Positions 1-7,068 of a stretch of DNA of 16,766 bases are shown here, piece after piece. Origin of the DNA: Actinomycetota bacterium (GTDB taxonomy: Bacteria > Actinomycetota > Actinomycetes > Nanopelagicales > Nanopelagicaceae). The notes under the pieces are model-generated. The model saw only the letters and a program-made list of their open reading frames with translations. It was not told where the DNA came from and did no database searches. A program made the translations under genes and the position numbers. Each line of letters starts with the position of its first letter. Position 1 is the first letter of the stretch. The stretch covers positions 1 through 16,766 of the forward strand of contig CANIAV010000004.1 of assembly GCA_947465365.1 (NCBI GenBank). Direction: 5' to 3'.

Positions 1-1
1 A

Positions 2-331
2 GTTAATTTAGTCTTTGTCGATGTGACAGAAATGACTGAGCTACACATCAAATGGATGGATGAGGGCGGACCTACCGATGTCCTGTCTTTCCCAATGGAT
101 ATGCCAAGTGATACCAATGATGCAGTAACTCTGGGAGACATTGTTATTTCACCTACCGTTGCTGCCCAACAAGCTACCAGCGCTGGGCATTCAACCGACC
201 ATGAGATCTTTATCTTGGCCGCCCACGGTTTGCTACATATCTTGGGCTATGACCACGCAAATGCTGCCGATGAGAAAGTTATGTTTGCCTTGCAAGAAGA
301 TTTAGTTAAGAAGTACCAGGCGATTGCATGA
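2..331 (+). CDS. ybeY: Endoribonuclease YbeY, 5' end cut off by window edge
   Basis: YbeY is a zinc-dependent single-strand endoribonuclease acting in 16S rRNA 3'-end maturation and ribosome quality control in the cytoplasm. The reading frame is open from base 2 to the TGA at 329-331 (109 visible residues). Two family blocks are clear: GPTDVLSFPMD (residues 23-33 of the visible part) and the zinc site HGLLHILGYDH, with His75, His79 and His85 as expected metal ligands. The residues before the ATG at 23 (VNLVFVDVTE) already match the family strand preceding the GPTDVLSF block, so that ATG is internal and roughly 30-45 N-terminal residues lie outside the window. The stop overlaps the next start as ATGA, so translation is probably coupled. 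In actinobacteria ybeY usually follows phoH, which would lie just left of the window (inference). Confidence 0.95.
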   Translation, partial: VNLVFVDVTEMTELHIKWMDEGGPTDVLSFPMDMPSDTNDAVTLGDIVISPTVAAQQATSAGHSTDHEIFILAAHGLLHILGYDHANAADEKVMFALQEDLVKKYQAIA

Positions 332-1608
332 ACGCCTTTAATATTACCGCGATCATCGCACTGATTGCCTTTGCTGGTTTTCTTGCCGCCTCTGAATCTG
401 CTCTGACCTCGATATCTCGTATTTTGATTGAAGAGATTGAGACCAAGCGCGGTGGACACTTACTGAAGAAGTATTCGCAGCAACCAGCACGCTATCTAAA
501 CGTTTTACTTTTGGTTAGAAAGATCTGCGAATTTACCGCCGCCGCACTTTTAGCGGTTGCGCTCTTGCGCCAATATTCATCTGCCCAAGCGATGGCACTC
601 ACAGTGGCGATCATGGTTGTCTTGTCTTACGTTGTAATCGGTGTAGGACCACGCACCTTAGGTCGCCAGCAACCACATAAATGGGCGCGCGCGGGTATAT
701 CAGTTGCTTACTTCTTAGCCTTTATCTTGGGACCGGTCACCAATTTATTGATCGCAATTGGTAATGCAATAACTCCAGGTAAGGGTTTTCGCAGCGGTCC
801 ATTTACAAATGAAGCCGAACTGCGTGACTTAGTAGACCAAGCGCACGAGCGCGGCCTAGTTGAATCTGATGAACACGAGATGATCCACTCGGTATTTGAA
901 CTCGGCGATACCTTGGTGCGCGAACTTATGGTCCACCGCACCGATATGGTTTGGATCGAACGCGATAAGACGCTGCGCCAAGCGCTATCTCTGGCGCTGC
1001 GTTCGGGTTATTCACGTATTCCTGTAGTCGGTGAAAACCTCGACAATATTATTGGCATTGCCTATGTAAAAGATCTAGCCAAGCGCGCACTTGATCACCA
1101 TGAAGCCGAAACCAATGAGCGAGTTGAGCAACATATGCGTCCGGCTGTCTTTGTTCCGGAGATAAAAATTGCCGCCGATCTACTGAAAGAGATGCAGCGC
1201 GATCAGATCCACCTAGCCATCGTTGTAGATGAATATGGCGGAACTGCCGGAATTATTACGATCGAAGATATTATTGAAGAGATCGTCGGCGAGATCGCCG
1301 ATGAGTTCGATGATGGGGTAGAAGCCTTTATCTGGATCACTGAAGATAAAGCACGCGCCAAAGCAACCTTGCATATTGAAGATTTAGCTGATGAGTTAAA
1401 GATTGACTTTGATAAAGCTGACTCTGAAGATGTCGACACTATCGGTGGTCTAATGGCGCAGAAACTCGGCCGCGTCCCAATTGCCGGCAGCACTATTTCA
1501 CTAGCTGGCTGGTCTATTACATCTGAGCGACCACTGGGTCGACGCCGTAAAATTAGTAGCGTAATAATTGAAAGACTAAAGGATGAGAAGTTAGAAGATC
1601 ATGAGTAA
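328..1608 (+). CDS. CorC/HlyC-type membrane protein (CNNM/DUF21 + CBS pair + CorC_HlyC domain)
   Basis: This 426-residue protein has the standard layout of bacterial CNNM/CorC proteins. The N-terminal DUF21 membrane region has hydrophobic segments near residues 5-25, 56-80, 88-106 and 123-147. A CBS pair follows (about 201-256 and 270-325; the second contains VVDEYGGTAGIITIEDI), then a C-terminal CorC_HlyC domain (about 335-415). Family members are linked to Mg2+/Co2+ efflux or homeostasis; older annotations call them hemolysins, which is not supported here. ATG at 328 overlaps the ybeY stop by 4 nt, and the 3' end overlaps the next gene by 8 nt, so the three genes form one translationally coupled unit. 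The ybeY neighbourhood is conserved across actinobacteria (the mycobacterial Rv2366c-like protein sits in the same place). Transport substrate and direction cannot be read from the sequence. Confidence 0.9.
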   Translation: MNAFNITAIIALIAFAGFLAASESALTSISRILIEEIETKRGGHLLKKYSQQPARYLNVLLLVRKICEFTAAALLAVALLRQYSSAQAMALTVAIMVVLSYVVIGVGPRTLGRQQPHKWARAGISVAYFLAFILGPVTNLLIAIGNAITPGKGFRSGPFTNEAELRDLVDQAHERGLVESDEHEMIHSVFELGDTLVRELMVHRTDMVWIERDKTLRQALSLALRSGYSRIPVVGENLDNIIGIAYVKDLAKRALDHHEAETNERVEQHMRPAVFVPEIKIAADLLKEMQRDQIHLAIVVDEYGGTAGIITIEDIIEEIVGEIADEFDDGVEAFIWITEDKARAKATLHIEDLADELKIDFDKADSEDVDTIGGLMAQKLGRVPIAGSTISLAGWSITSERPLGRRRKISSVIIERLKDEKLEDHE

Positions 1609-1924
1609 TATTTTTGAGAATCCAGAAGATCAAAAGCTAGCCACGCTGGCGATTTCAACGCTGGCGCGCACAGGTGCAAAACAAGCAGCGGCGCTACGTG
1701 ACACAACTGGACGCACATATGTTGCAATAAATATTGCTGCACCTAATCTCACACTCGATGCTGTGCAAGCCGTCTTTACAGTTGCTGCCGCATCACAAAT
1801 TGCGGGAATTGAAGGCGTTGTAATTGCCGGTGAAAAAGCGGCGCTGACTGCAGTTATTACAGATAATTCTCCGCAGGCAACCATCTTTCATATCGATGCA
1901 AACGGAGATGTCGCGAGGGCGTAA
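1601..1924 (+). CDS. Small cytidine-deaminase-like protein lacking zinc ligands
   Basis: This 107-residue protein resembles the short protein found between the CBS membrane protein and era in many actinobacteria, often annotated as cytidine-deaminase-like. The stretch RDTTGRTYVAINIAAPNLTL (33-52) mimics the CDA core strand/helix, where true enzymes have GxxxxGxNxE followed by C-A-E. Here that catalytic position reads L-D-A-V, and there is no PCxxC motif; the protein contains no cysteine at all. It therefore cannot bind zinc in the CDA manner and is probably non-catalytic, perhaps structural or regulatory (inference). ATG at 1601 overlaps the upstream gene by 8 nt. Downstream, era would be expected by actinobacterial synteny, but an FAH-family gene is found instead. 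Confidence 0.7.
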   Translation: MSNIFENPEDQKLATLAISTLARTGAKQAAALRDTTGRTYVAINIAAPNLTLDAVQAVFTVAAASQIAGIEGVVIAGEKAALTAVITDNSPQATIFHIDANGDVARA

Positions 1925-1927
1925 GAT
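1922..1927 (+). promoter_or_regulatory. Candidate -10 box of a leaderless promoter for the FAH-family gene
   Basis: TAAGAT, whose first three bases are the stop codon of the upstream gene, lies 6 nt before the ATG at 1934. No purine-rich ribosome-binding site precedes this ATG. TAnnnT about 7 nt from a start codon is the known signature of leaderless transcripts in actinobacteria. No clear -35 element is visible, and co-transcription from upstream is also possible. Confidence 0.4.
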
Positions 1928-1933
1928 AGCCCA

Positions 1934-2722
1934 ATGCGTATCGTTCGATTTACTCCGGGACCTGAATCAGGCCTAGGTACCGACCCGCTCTTTGGGGTCC
2001 TCGAAGACGATAACTCAATTACCGTAATCTCTGGAGATCCCATTTATCACGGCGTTACAAAGACTGCGGTGAAGGTTGATCTAACTAAGGTGCGCTTATT
2101 AGCGCCAGTTATTCCTCGTAGCAAGATCGTTGCAGTCGGCAAGAACTATGCCGACCACGCCAAAGAGATGGGTTCGGATGTTCCGAAAGAACCAATTATC
2201 TTCTTAAAGCCAAATACATCTGTGATTGGTCCGGGGGACACAATTGTCTGGCCGGCAATGGCGCCAACGATTGATTACGAAGCAGAACTTGCAGTTGTGA
2301 TTGGTCGAGTTTGTAAAGATGTTCCGAAAGAGCGCGTTAACGAAGTTATCTTTGGCTACACCTTGGCAAATGATGTCACCTGTCGCGAGCTACAAAAGAG
2401 CGATGGCCAATGGGCGCGCGCCAAGGGCTTTGATACCTTCTGCCCAATCGGCCCATGGATTGAAACTGATTTCGTACCTGGCACACAGCGCATCTTCTCA
2501 AAGGTAAATGATGAGATTCGCCAAGATGCGACTCTAGATCAGATGATCTTTAGCGTCGCCGATATCGTTGTCTTTGTATCGCAAGTTATGACTTTATTGC
2601 CAGGAGATGTCATCATCACCGGTACCCCAGCAGGAATTGGACCACTTATTGCGCGCGGCAACGTCGTTGTTGGCATCGATGGTTTGGGTCAACTAACAAA
2701 TAAGGTGAGTGCAAAGCCGTGA
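1934..2722 (+). CDS. FAH-family hydrolase/isomerase (fumarylacetoacetase-like)
   Basis: This 262-residue protein is a single-domain member of the fumarylacetoacetate hydrolase superfamily. These cytoplasmic, divalent-metal-dependent enzymes split or isomerise 2-keto acids (acylpyruvases, oxaloacetate decarboxylases/tautomerases, 2-hydroxyhepta-2,4-diene-1,7-dioate isomerases). Core signatures are KIVAVGKNYADHAKEMG (64-80), the metal site IDYEAEL (Glu116, Glu118) with Asp147 of ANDVTCR, KGFDTFCPIGPW (164-175), and the C-terminal GDVIITGTPAGIG. ATG at 1934 is 9 nt after the previous stop; its stop overlaps the gltX start (GTGA). An FAH-family gene directly before gltX is also the arrangement in mycobacteria (Rv2993c-Rv2992c), so the pairing is ancestral. 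The exact substrate is not determinable; general metabolite repair, such as oxaloacetate tautomerisation or acylpyruvate hydrolysis, is as likely as aromatic catabolism. Confidence 0.88.
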   Translation: MRIVRFTPGPESGLGTDPLFGVLEDDNSITVISGDPIYHGVTKTAVKVDLTKVRLLAPVIPRSKIVAVGKNYADHAKEMGSDVPKEPIIFLKPNTSVIGPGDTIVWPAMAPTIDYEAELAVVIGRVCKDVPKERVNEVIFGYTLANDVTCRELQKSDGQWARAKGFDTFCPIGPWIETDFVPGTQRIFSKVNDEIRQDATLDQMIFSVADIVVFVSQVMTLLPGDVIITGTPAGIGPLIARGNVVVGIDGLGQLTNKVSAKP

Positions 2723-4179
2723 GTGCGAAAAAAGTAAAGGTCCGTTTTGCGCCATCTCCAACAGGTGACTTGCACGTCGGAAATATCCGCACTGCTTTAT
2801 TTGATTGGGCCTATGCCCGCCACACAGGTGGCACATTCTTATTCCGCATTGAAGATACCGACACCACGCGCGTTACCGATGAATATATTCAAGCTGCGAT
2901 CGATACTTTGAAATGGCTCGGCCTTAACTGGGATGAAGGTCCTGAAGTCGGCGGCGAGAACGGCCCTTACCTACAATCGCAACGTCTAGATAAATATGCA
3001 CATTGGGCGCAGAAGTTCTTGGATCAAAAAGATGCTTATCACTGTTACTGCTCACCGGATGAGTTAGAAGCAGTACGTGAAGCACAACGCGCCGCAAATG
3101 TGGCACCTGGCTACAACGGCCACTGTCGTGACTTAACCGATGAGCAAATTGCAGCCTATAAAGCACAAGGTCGCGCTGCAGTTGTGCGCATGCGCATGCC
3201 AGATGGCAGCACTACTTTTACCGATGAAATTCGCGGCGAAGTTACCTTTGATCATAAGTTCGTACCTGACTTTGTATTGGTTCGCGCCGATGGTTCACCG
3301 CTTTACACGTTAGCTGTTGCCGTCGATGATATTTTGATGAAGGTAACCCACGTCTTGCGTGGAGAAGATTTGTTATCTTCCACACCACGTCAGATCCGGG
3401 TTTATCAAGCGATGGGCGTGGCAATCGCTGATTACCCAGTCTTTGCCCACCTGCCATTTGTGATGGGTCAAGATAACGCCAAGCTTTCTAAGCGCAATGG
3501 TGAAGCTTCGATCTCTTGGTATCGCGAACAAGGTTATTTGCCAGAGGCGATCTGTAATTACTTAGCGCTGCTTGGTTGGTCACCTGGCGATGATCGCGAA
3601 AACATCACGATGGCAGAACTCTGTGAGATGTTCACCGTAGACAAGGTTCACTCATCTCCTGCCCGCTTTGATATGAAGAAGTTAGAAGCGATTAATGGCG
3701 ACAAGATTCGTGCGCTGACTTTAGATGAATTCCTAAAGTGGTCACTGCCATTTTTAACCGGCGCAGGAGTCATCACTGGAACGGAAGCTGAAATCGCACT
3801 CGTTAAGCAGGCGCTACCTTTAATTCAGGAACGAATCGTAAAGCTTGATGAAGTACCTGCCATGCTGCGCTTCTTATTTGTTAAGAACTTTGCAGTTGAG
3901 GAAGCATCGCTATCTAAGATCACAGATAGCGCATCCAAAGATGTTTTAAAGCGCACTTTGGCTGAGTTAACTCCGCTTGCTACCTGGAACCACGATTCCA
4001 TTGAAGCTGCGTTACGCGCTTCGCTAATTGAAGAGATGGGGCTTAAGCCACGTATCGCATTTGGCGCAGTTCGTATTGCAACTACCGGATCTACAATTTC
4101 ACCACCACTCTTTGAATCTATGGAGTTACTGGGTAAAGACACCTCGTTGGCCCGTATTGCTGCGGCGATCGACCTATAA
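2719..4179 (+). CDS. gltX: Glutamyl-tRNA synthetase (GluRS)
   Basis: This class I aminoacyl-tRNA synthetase attaches glutamate to tRNA-Glu, and in bacteria using GatCAB usually also mischarges tRNA-Gln. It has 486 residues, normal for the family. The HIGH-type motif is PSPTGDLHVGN (HVGN at 19-22) and the KMSKS-type motif is KLSKR at 255-259. The RIEDTD block, typical of GluRS/GlnRS catalytic domains, follows the first motif. A possible zinc site is formed by Cys109 and Cys111 (YHCYCS) and Cys136 (GHCRD), as in zinc-bearing GluRS. The GTG start at 2719 overlaps the preceding stop by 4 nt, and no better start lies nearby. The gene is followed within 40 nt by tRNA-Gln and then tRNA-Glu, so the enzyme and its two likely substrates are co-located. 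Whether it is non-discriminating is inferred; gatCAB and any glnS lie outside the window. Confidence 0.97.
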   Translation: MSAKKVKVRFAPSPTGDLHVGNIRTALFDWAYARHTGGTFLFRIEDTDTTRVTDEYIQAAIDTLKWLGLNWDEGPEVGGENGPYLQSQRLDKYAHWAQKFLDQKDAYHCYCSPDELEAVREAQRAANVAPGYNGHCRDLTDEQIAAYKAQGRAAVVRMRMPDGSTTFTDEIRGEVTFDHKFVPDFVLVRADGSPLYTLAVAVDDILMKVTHVLRGEDLLSSTPRQIRVYQAMGVAIADYPVFAHLPFVMGQDNAKLSKRNGEASISWYREQGYLPEAICNYLALLGWSPGDDRENITMAELCEMFTVDKVHSSPARFDMKKLEAINGDKIRALTLDEFLKWSLPFLTGAGVITGTEAEIALVKQALPLIQERIVKLDEVPAMLRFLFVKNFAVEEASLSKITDSASKDVLKRTLAELTPLATWNHDSIEAALRASLIEEMGLKPRIAFGAVRIATTGSTISPPLFESMELLGKDTSLARIAAAIDL

Positions 4180-4219
4180 ATCGCAGTAAAAAATTGAGGT
4201 ATCCTTTCCCCTGTTGTAT

Positions 4220-4291
4220 TGGGGTATGGGGTAATTGGCAGCCCTGCTGATTCTGGTTCAGTAAGTCTAGGTTCGAGTCCTGGTACCCCAG
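4220..4291 (+). tRNA. tRNA-Gln (anticodon CUG)
   Basis: A full cloverleaf folds. The acceptor stem TGGGGTA/TACCCCA (4220-4226 with 4284-4290) has discriminator G4291. The D stem is GGGT/GCCC, and the anticodon stem GCTGA/TCAGT (one G-U) carries loop TTCTGGT with anticodon CTG at 4253-4255. The T arm is CTAGG-TTCGAGT-CCTGG. CCA is not encoded. It lies 40 nt after gltX. A tRNA-Gln(UUG) must be encoded elsewhere to read CAA. Confidence 0.96.
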
Positions 4292-4327
4292 CGCAGTACC
4301 GCAGTAAAGCTTCACAAAATGTACTAG

Positions 4328-4400
4328 GGCCCCGTCGTCTAGCGGCCTAGGACTCTGGCTTCTCAAGTCAGCTACGAGGGTTCGAATCCCTTCGGGGCTA
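4328..4400 (+). tRNA. tRNA-Glu (anticodon CUC)
   Basis: Cloverleaf: acceptor stem GGCCCCG/CGGGGCT (4328-4334 with 4393-4399, one terminal G-U) with discriminator A4400. The D stem is GTC/GAC, as in E. coli tRNA-Glu. The anticodon stem CTGGC/GTCAG carries loop TTCTCAA with anticodon CTC at 4362-4364. The T arm is GAGGG-TTCGAAT-CCCTT. CCA is not encoded. It lies 36 nt after tRNA-Gln, so both are probably processed from one precursor that may also contain gltX. Confidence 0.96.
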
Positions 4401-4421
4401 CGCAGGATAGGTGTATCTACT

Positions 4422-5057
4422 TTGATCAGTTTTCTAAAGGTACTACCAGCATTTATCGCTACCGCTTATTTACTGGCGTTAGTTCCAGGACAAACCGTTG
4501 CCATGATTCTGCGCCAAGCAATTATGGGCGGACCACGTACGGCTTATATGACTTTGCTCGGAACAAGTAGCGCGCTAGTTGTTTGGGGCAGCGCATCTGC
4601 AATTGGCTTATCGCAAATATTTGCACATTCGCGTACTGCATATAACTTACTTAAATACACAGGCGTTGCCTATCTTGTCTTTTTAAGTCTGCAGACCCTG
4701 TGGCAAGCGCGTAAAGAGTATGGTCGCTTTGATTACGAAGGCGCGGCTAAGACTGGGCTCGGTCCGGCATTTCGCTTAGGTTTCTTAACAAATATGACAA
4801 ATGTAAAAGCAGCGGTCTTTGCCGTTGCCTTTATTCCGGCATTTGTTCCAGCCGATTTTAATTTGGCACTTGGTATTTTCATACTTTCGATCGTTCAGGC
4901 ACTTACTTCTGCTACTTGGTACTCGATCGTTATCTCACTTGTTGCGCGGGCTTCAGTTGTTCTTGCCCGTCCTAAGGTACGGCGGGGCTTAACAGTATTT
5001 TCTGCCGCGGGAATCTTATTTTTGGCGATGACCTTGCTCTTTACATCGCCGCGTTAA
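4422..5057 (+). CDS. LysE/RhtB-family amino acid exporter
   Basis: This 211-residue membrane protein has the LysE/RhtB size and pattern. An N-terminal helix is followed by the family motif, here LVPGQTVAMILRQ.IMGGPR (the usual PGP is PGQ at 22-24). About six hydrophobic segments are seen (roughly 8-28, 44-64, 74-94, 128-146, 147-170, 190-208). The conserved block FRLGFLTNMTNVKAAVF (117-133) stands where relatives have a Gfl.nltNPKa motif. Family members export amino acids such as lysine, threonine or homoserine; the substrate here is unknown. The start is TTG at 4422, preceded by AGGATAGGTG (4404-4413) as a plausible ribosome-binding site, with no in-frame ATG or GTG upstream. It begins 21 nt after tRNA-Glu, so its mRNA may be a by-product of tRNA transcript processing. 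It converges on the SDR gene with only 8 nt between the stops. Confidence 0.85.
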   Translation: MISFLKVLPAFIATAYLLALVPGQTVAMILRQAIMGGPRTAYMTLLGTSSALVVWGSASAIGLSQIFAHSRTAYNLLKYTGVAYLVFLSLQTLWQARKEYGRFDYEGAAKTGLGPAFRLGFLTNMTNVKAAVFAVAFIPAFVPADFNLALGIFILSIVQALTSATWYSIVISLVARASVVLARPKVRRGLTVFSAAGILFLAMTLLFTSPR

Positions 5058-5065
5058 CTATTTAA

Positions 5066-5770
5066 CTACCAGGACTGTGTACCGAGGCCGCCATCAAAGT
5101 CATATGTTGAACCGGTTGCCCAAGCATTGGCATCAGATAGTAAGAATTCGGTAACGCCAACAACTTCTTCTGCGCTGGCATAACGCCCAAGAGGTGTTGC
5201 CGCCTTCCATGCCGCAACGCCTTCCGGCCATGCTTGATCAATACCATCTCGACCAATTAGCCCAAGGCGCAGACCTAGTACGCGCATTGGAGCATGAGCG
5301 CGTGATGCTGAACGAGTTAAGACATCTAACGCTGCTTTGCTGGCGCCATAAATTTCATGGCCAGCACGCGGATTGAGCGCTTCAACGGAGGAGATATTTA
5401 AAACTACTTTCACACCAGATTTCGCTGACTCATCGATGATCTCTTTCGGGGCATCGACATTTATGCGCATCATTAACTCAATTTCAGCGCGAGTTGCTTG
5501 CGTTGGATCAAGAACTGCTTGATTGGCGGCGTTATTGATTACAAAATCTAATTTGCCGGCTCTAGATACTGCTTCTTGCACAAGTGAATTACCAGATTTT
5601 GCAACAGATAAATCTGCTGCGATAACGTGCAAATTGCCACGCGCAGATAGTTCGCCGGTATTTACTTGTGCGCAAACAGTTGCACCAAGTTCGAGAAAGC
5701 GCGAAACATAGGCTTGGCCGATCAGGCCCGAGGCACCGGTAATTAAGATGCTCTTGCCGGCAAAGTTCAC
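5066..5770 (-). CDS. Short-chain dehydrogenase/reductase (classical SDR), last gene of nucleoside cluster
   Basis: This 234-residue classical SDR is an NAD(P)-dependent oxidoreductase with all family motifs. The cofactor loop is TGASGLIG (11-18), the structural motif NNAA is at 79-82, and Asn104 lies in RINVDAP. The catalytic Ser is in NISSVE (127/128) and Tyr141/Lys145 in YGASK. The C-terminal part reads PLGRYASAEEVVGVTEFLLSD...GSTYDFDGG, as usual. The start is GTG at 5770, overlapping the stop of the upstream amidohydrolase by 4 nt (GTGA), so translation is coupled and a functional link is likely. Its substrate is unknown. Given the operon, candidates are a sugar or aldehyde released from nucleoside or methylthioribose breakdown, but nothing in the sequence proves this. 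It is the distal gene of the minus-strand unit and is followed by a convergent gene without a visible terminator. Confidence 0.85.
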   Translation of the reverse strand: MNFAGKSILITGASGLIGQAYVSRFLELGATVCAQVNTGELSARGNLHVIAADLSVAKSGNSLVQEAVSRAGKLDFVINNAANQAVLDPTQATRAEIELMMRINVDAPKEIIDESAKSGVKVVLNISSVEALNPRAGHEIYGASKAALDVLTRSASRAHAPMRVLGLRLGLIGRDGIDQAWPEGVAAWKAATPLGRYASAEEVVGVTEFLLSDANAWATGSTYDFDGGLGTQSW

Positions 5771-7068
5771 TTAAGCGGCTCCAGCGCTTTAATACGCAGA
5801 TTTACTCGCGCTATCAAATCAGATAGATCAATCTTGGTGCTAACTCGCTTTGCAACAACTTGATCACCTGCCACCCAAACATCTGTGACATCGCCACGGC
5901 CTGCGGCAAAGACCAGCAGCGCATTTACATCATGCACAGGCGTTAAATGGGCAGCATGTAGATCAAGTGCGATTAAATCTGCTTCTTTGCCAATCTCAAT
6001 ACTGCCGACGCGATCGCCGAGGCCAACGGCATGGGCTGCTTCGATAGTTGCTGCGCGCACGATAGATGTTAGATCAACATCTGCGGGGGATTGGCGCAGC
6101 GCAACCACATGAGCTGCCATTCGCATTACCGAGAACATATCTAGATCATTAGATGAGGAACAGCTATCTGTTCCTAGGCCAACTTTGATTCCGGCTTTGC
6201 GCATATCGTTAAAGCGCGCCAGGCCTGAGCCAAGTTTTAAATTACTGCCCGGGCAATGGCCAACTGATGTGCCTTTACTTGCGGCAATTGCCATATCAGA
6301 GTCACTTAAGTGAACACCGTGTCCGAAGATAGTTGGCACATCTAATATCCCAGTATCGCGACAGACTTCAGTCGGAGTCTTTCCATAACGAGTCTGCACA
6401 TCATCATTTTCTGCTTGAGTTTCCGAGACATGTAGATGAATACGTGCCCCGAGTTCCTTAGCGATTGCAGCAACCTGCGTTAAATTCTCGGGCGAATCTG
6501 TGTAAGTTGAATGTGGCATGAAATATGTTGGGATGTAAGGACCACCGATTTCAGCAAGGACAGCCGGCCATTGGTGCGCCCGTTCAATGCGTTGCTCCCA
6601 TTGCAGTCCATCTAAGCCTGGGAAATCAAAGAAGATGGGCCCTGCGATATGGCGCAGGCCAACTCGCACCGCACCGCGATGGGTTGCAGCAGGATTTAAA
6701 TACATATCCATTGTGGTTGTTGTGCCAGCCAATAACGCTTCAAGTGCGCCAAGTTCGGTACCCAGTTCGCAAGTTGTTTCATCCATGATGGCACCTTCTG
6801 CTGCCCAGACACGTTCTAGAAAACCTTGCAGATTGACGCCTTCTGCCCACCCACGCAACAACGACATCCCTAAGTGGGTGTGGCTATTGATCAACCCTGG
6901 TGAAATTAACTTATTAGTTGCATCATAAATTTCCTTGGCAGCTGGTGAATCTGTGCCGATATAGGCGATCTTGCCGCCTTCAATTCCAATTGAAACGCCT
7001 TCCAGGATTTCATTTTTTGAATTGGAGGTAACTGCATAACGCGCGTTCTTTATTAATAAATCTAACAT
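5767..7068 (-). CDS. Amidohydrolase, probable 5'-methylthioadenosine/S-adenosylhomocysteine (adenosine-type) deaminase
   Basis: This 433-residue protein belongs to the amidohydrolase superfamily branch containing MTA/SAH deaminase, related to TM0936 and the triazine hydrolases. Metal and catalytic residues are all visible: His63/His65 in INSHTHLGMSLLRG, His213 and Glu216 in HLHVSETQAE, His250 in GHGVHL, and Asp301 in GTDSCSSSNDLDMF. The block SVGHCPGSNLKLGSG (268-282) is characteristic of this subgroup. The expected reaction is hydrolytic deamination of an adenine nucleoside (adenosine, MTA or SAH) to the 6-oxo form plus ammonia. The gene starts at ATG 7068, one nucleotide inside the phosphorylase stop (TGATG), and overlaps the SDR by 4 nt. 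The link to a purine nucleoside phosphorylase and a nucleoside-type importer supports a nucleoside substrate, although related enzymes deaminate guanine, pterins or other N-heterocycles. Confidence 0.82.
   Translation of the reverse strand: MLDLLIKNARYAVTSNSKNEILEGVSIGIEGGKIAYIGTDSPAAKEIYDATNKLISPGLINSHTHLGMSLLRGWAEGVNLQGFLERVWAAEGAIMDETTCELGTELGALEALLAGTTTTMDMYLNPAATHRGAVRVGLRHIAGPIFFDFPGLDGLQWEQRIERAHQWPAVLAEIGGPYIPTYFMPHSTYTDSPENLTQVAAIAKELGARIHLHVSETQAENDDVQTRYGKTPTEVCRDTGILDVPTIFGHGVHLSDSDMAIAASKGTSVGHCPGSNLKLGSGLARFNDMRKAGIKVGLGTDSCSSSNDLDMFSVMRMAAHVVALRQSPADVDLTSIVRAATIEAAHAVGLGDRVGSIEIGKEADLIALDLHAAHLTPVHDVNALLVFAAGRGDVTDVWVAGDQVVAKRVSTKIDLSDLIARVNLRIKALEPLK

Noticed and set aside
23..331. 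ATG at 23 as the real start of ybeY
   Set aside because: Family-like residues continue upstream in frame to the window edge, and the resulting protein would lack the N-terminal part of the fold.
328..1608. Annotation of the CBS membrane protein as a hemolysin
   Set aside because: The name is historical for CorC/HlyC relatives; domain order and neighbourhood fit a CNNM-type ion-homeostasis protein.
4193..4222. TTGAGG with 17-nt spacer and TATTGG as a promoter for tRNA-Gln
   Set aside because: The would-be -10 box overlaps the first bases of the tRNA, so transcription would start inside the gene. TATAAA at 4174-4179 lacks a spaced -35 box. Read-through from gltX is simpler.
4118..4366. Minus-strand 82-codon open frame across the gltX end and tRNA-Gln
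   Set aside because: It is antisense to gltX and a tRNA, with no family resemblance or ribosome-binding site.
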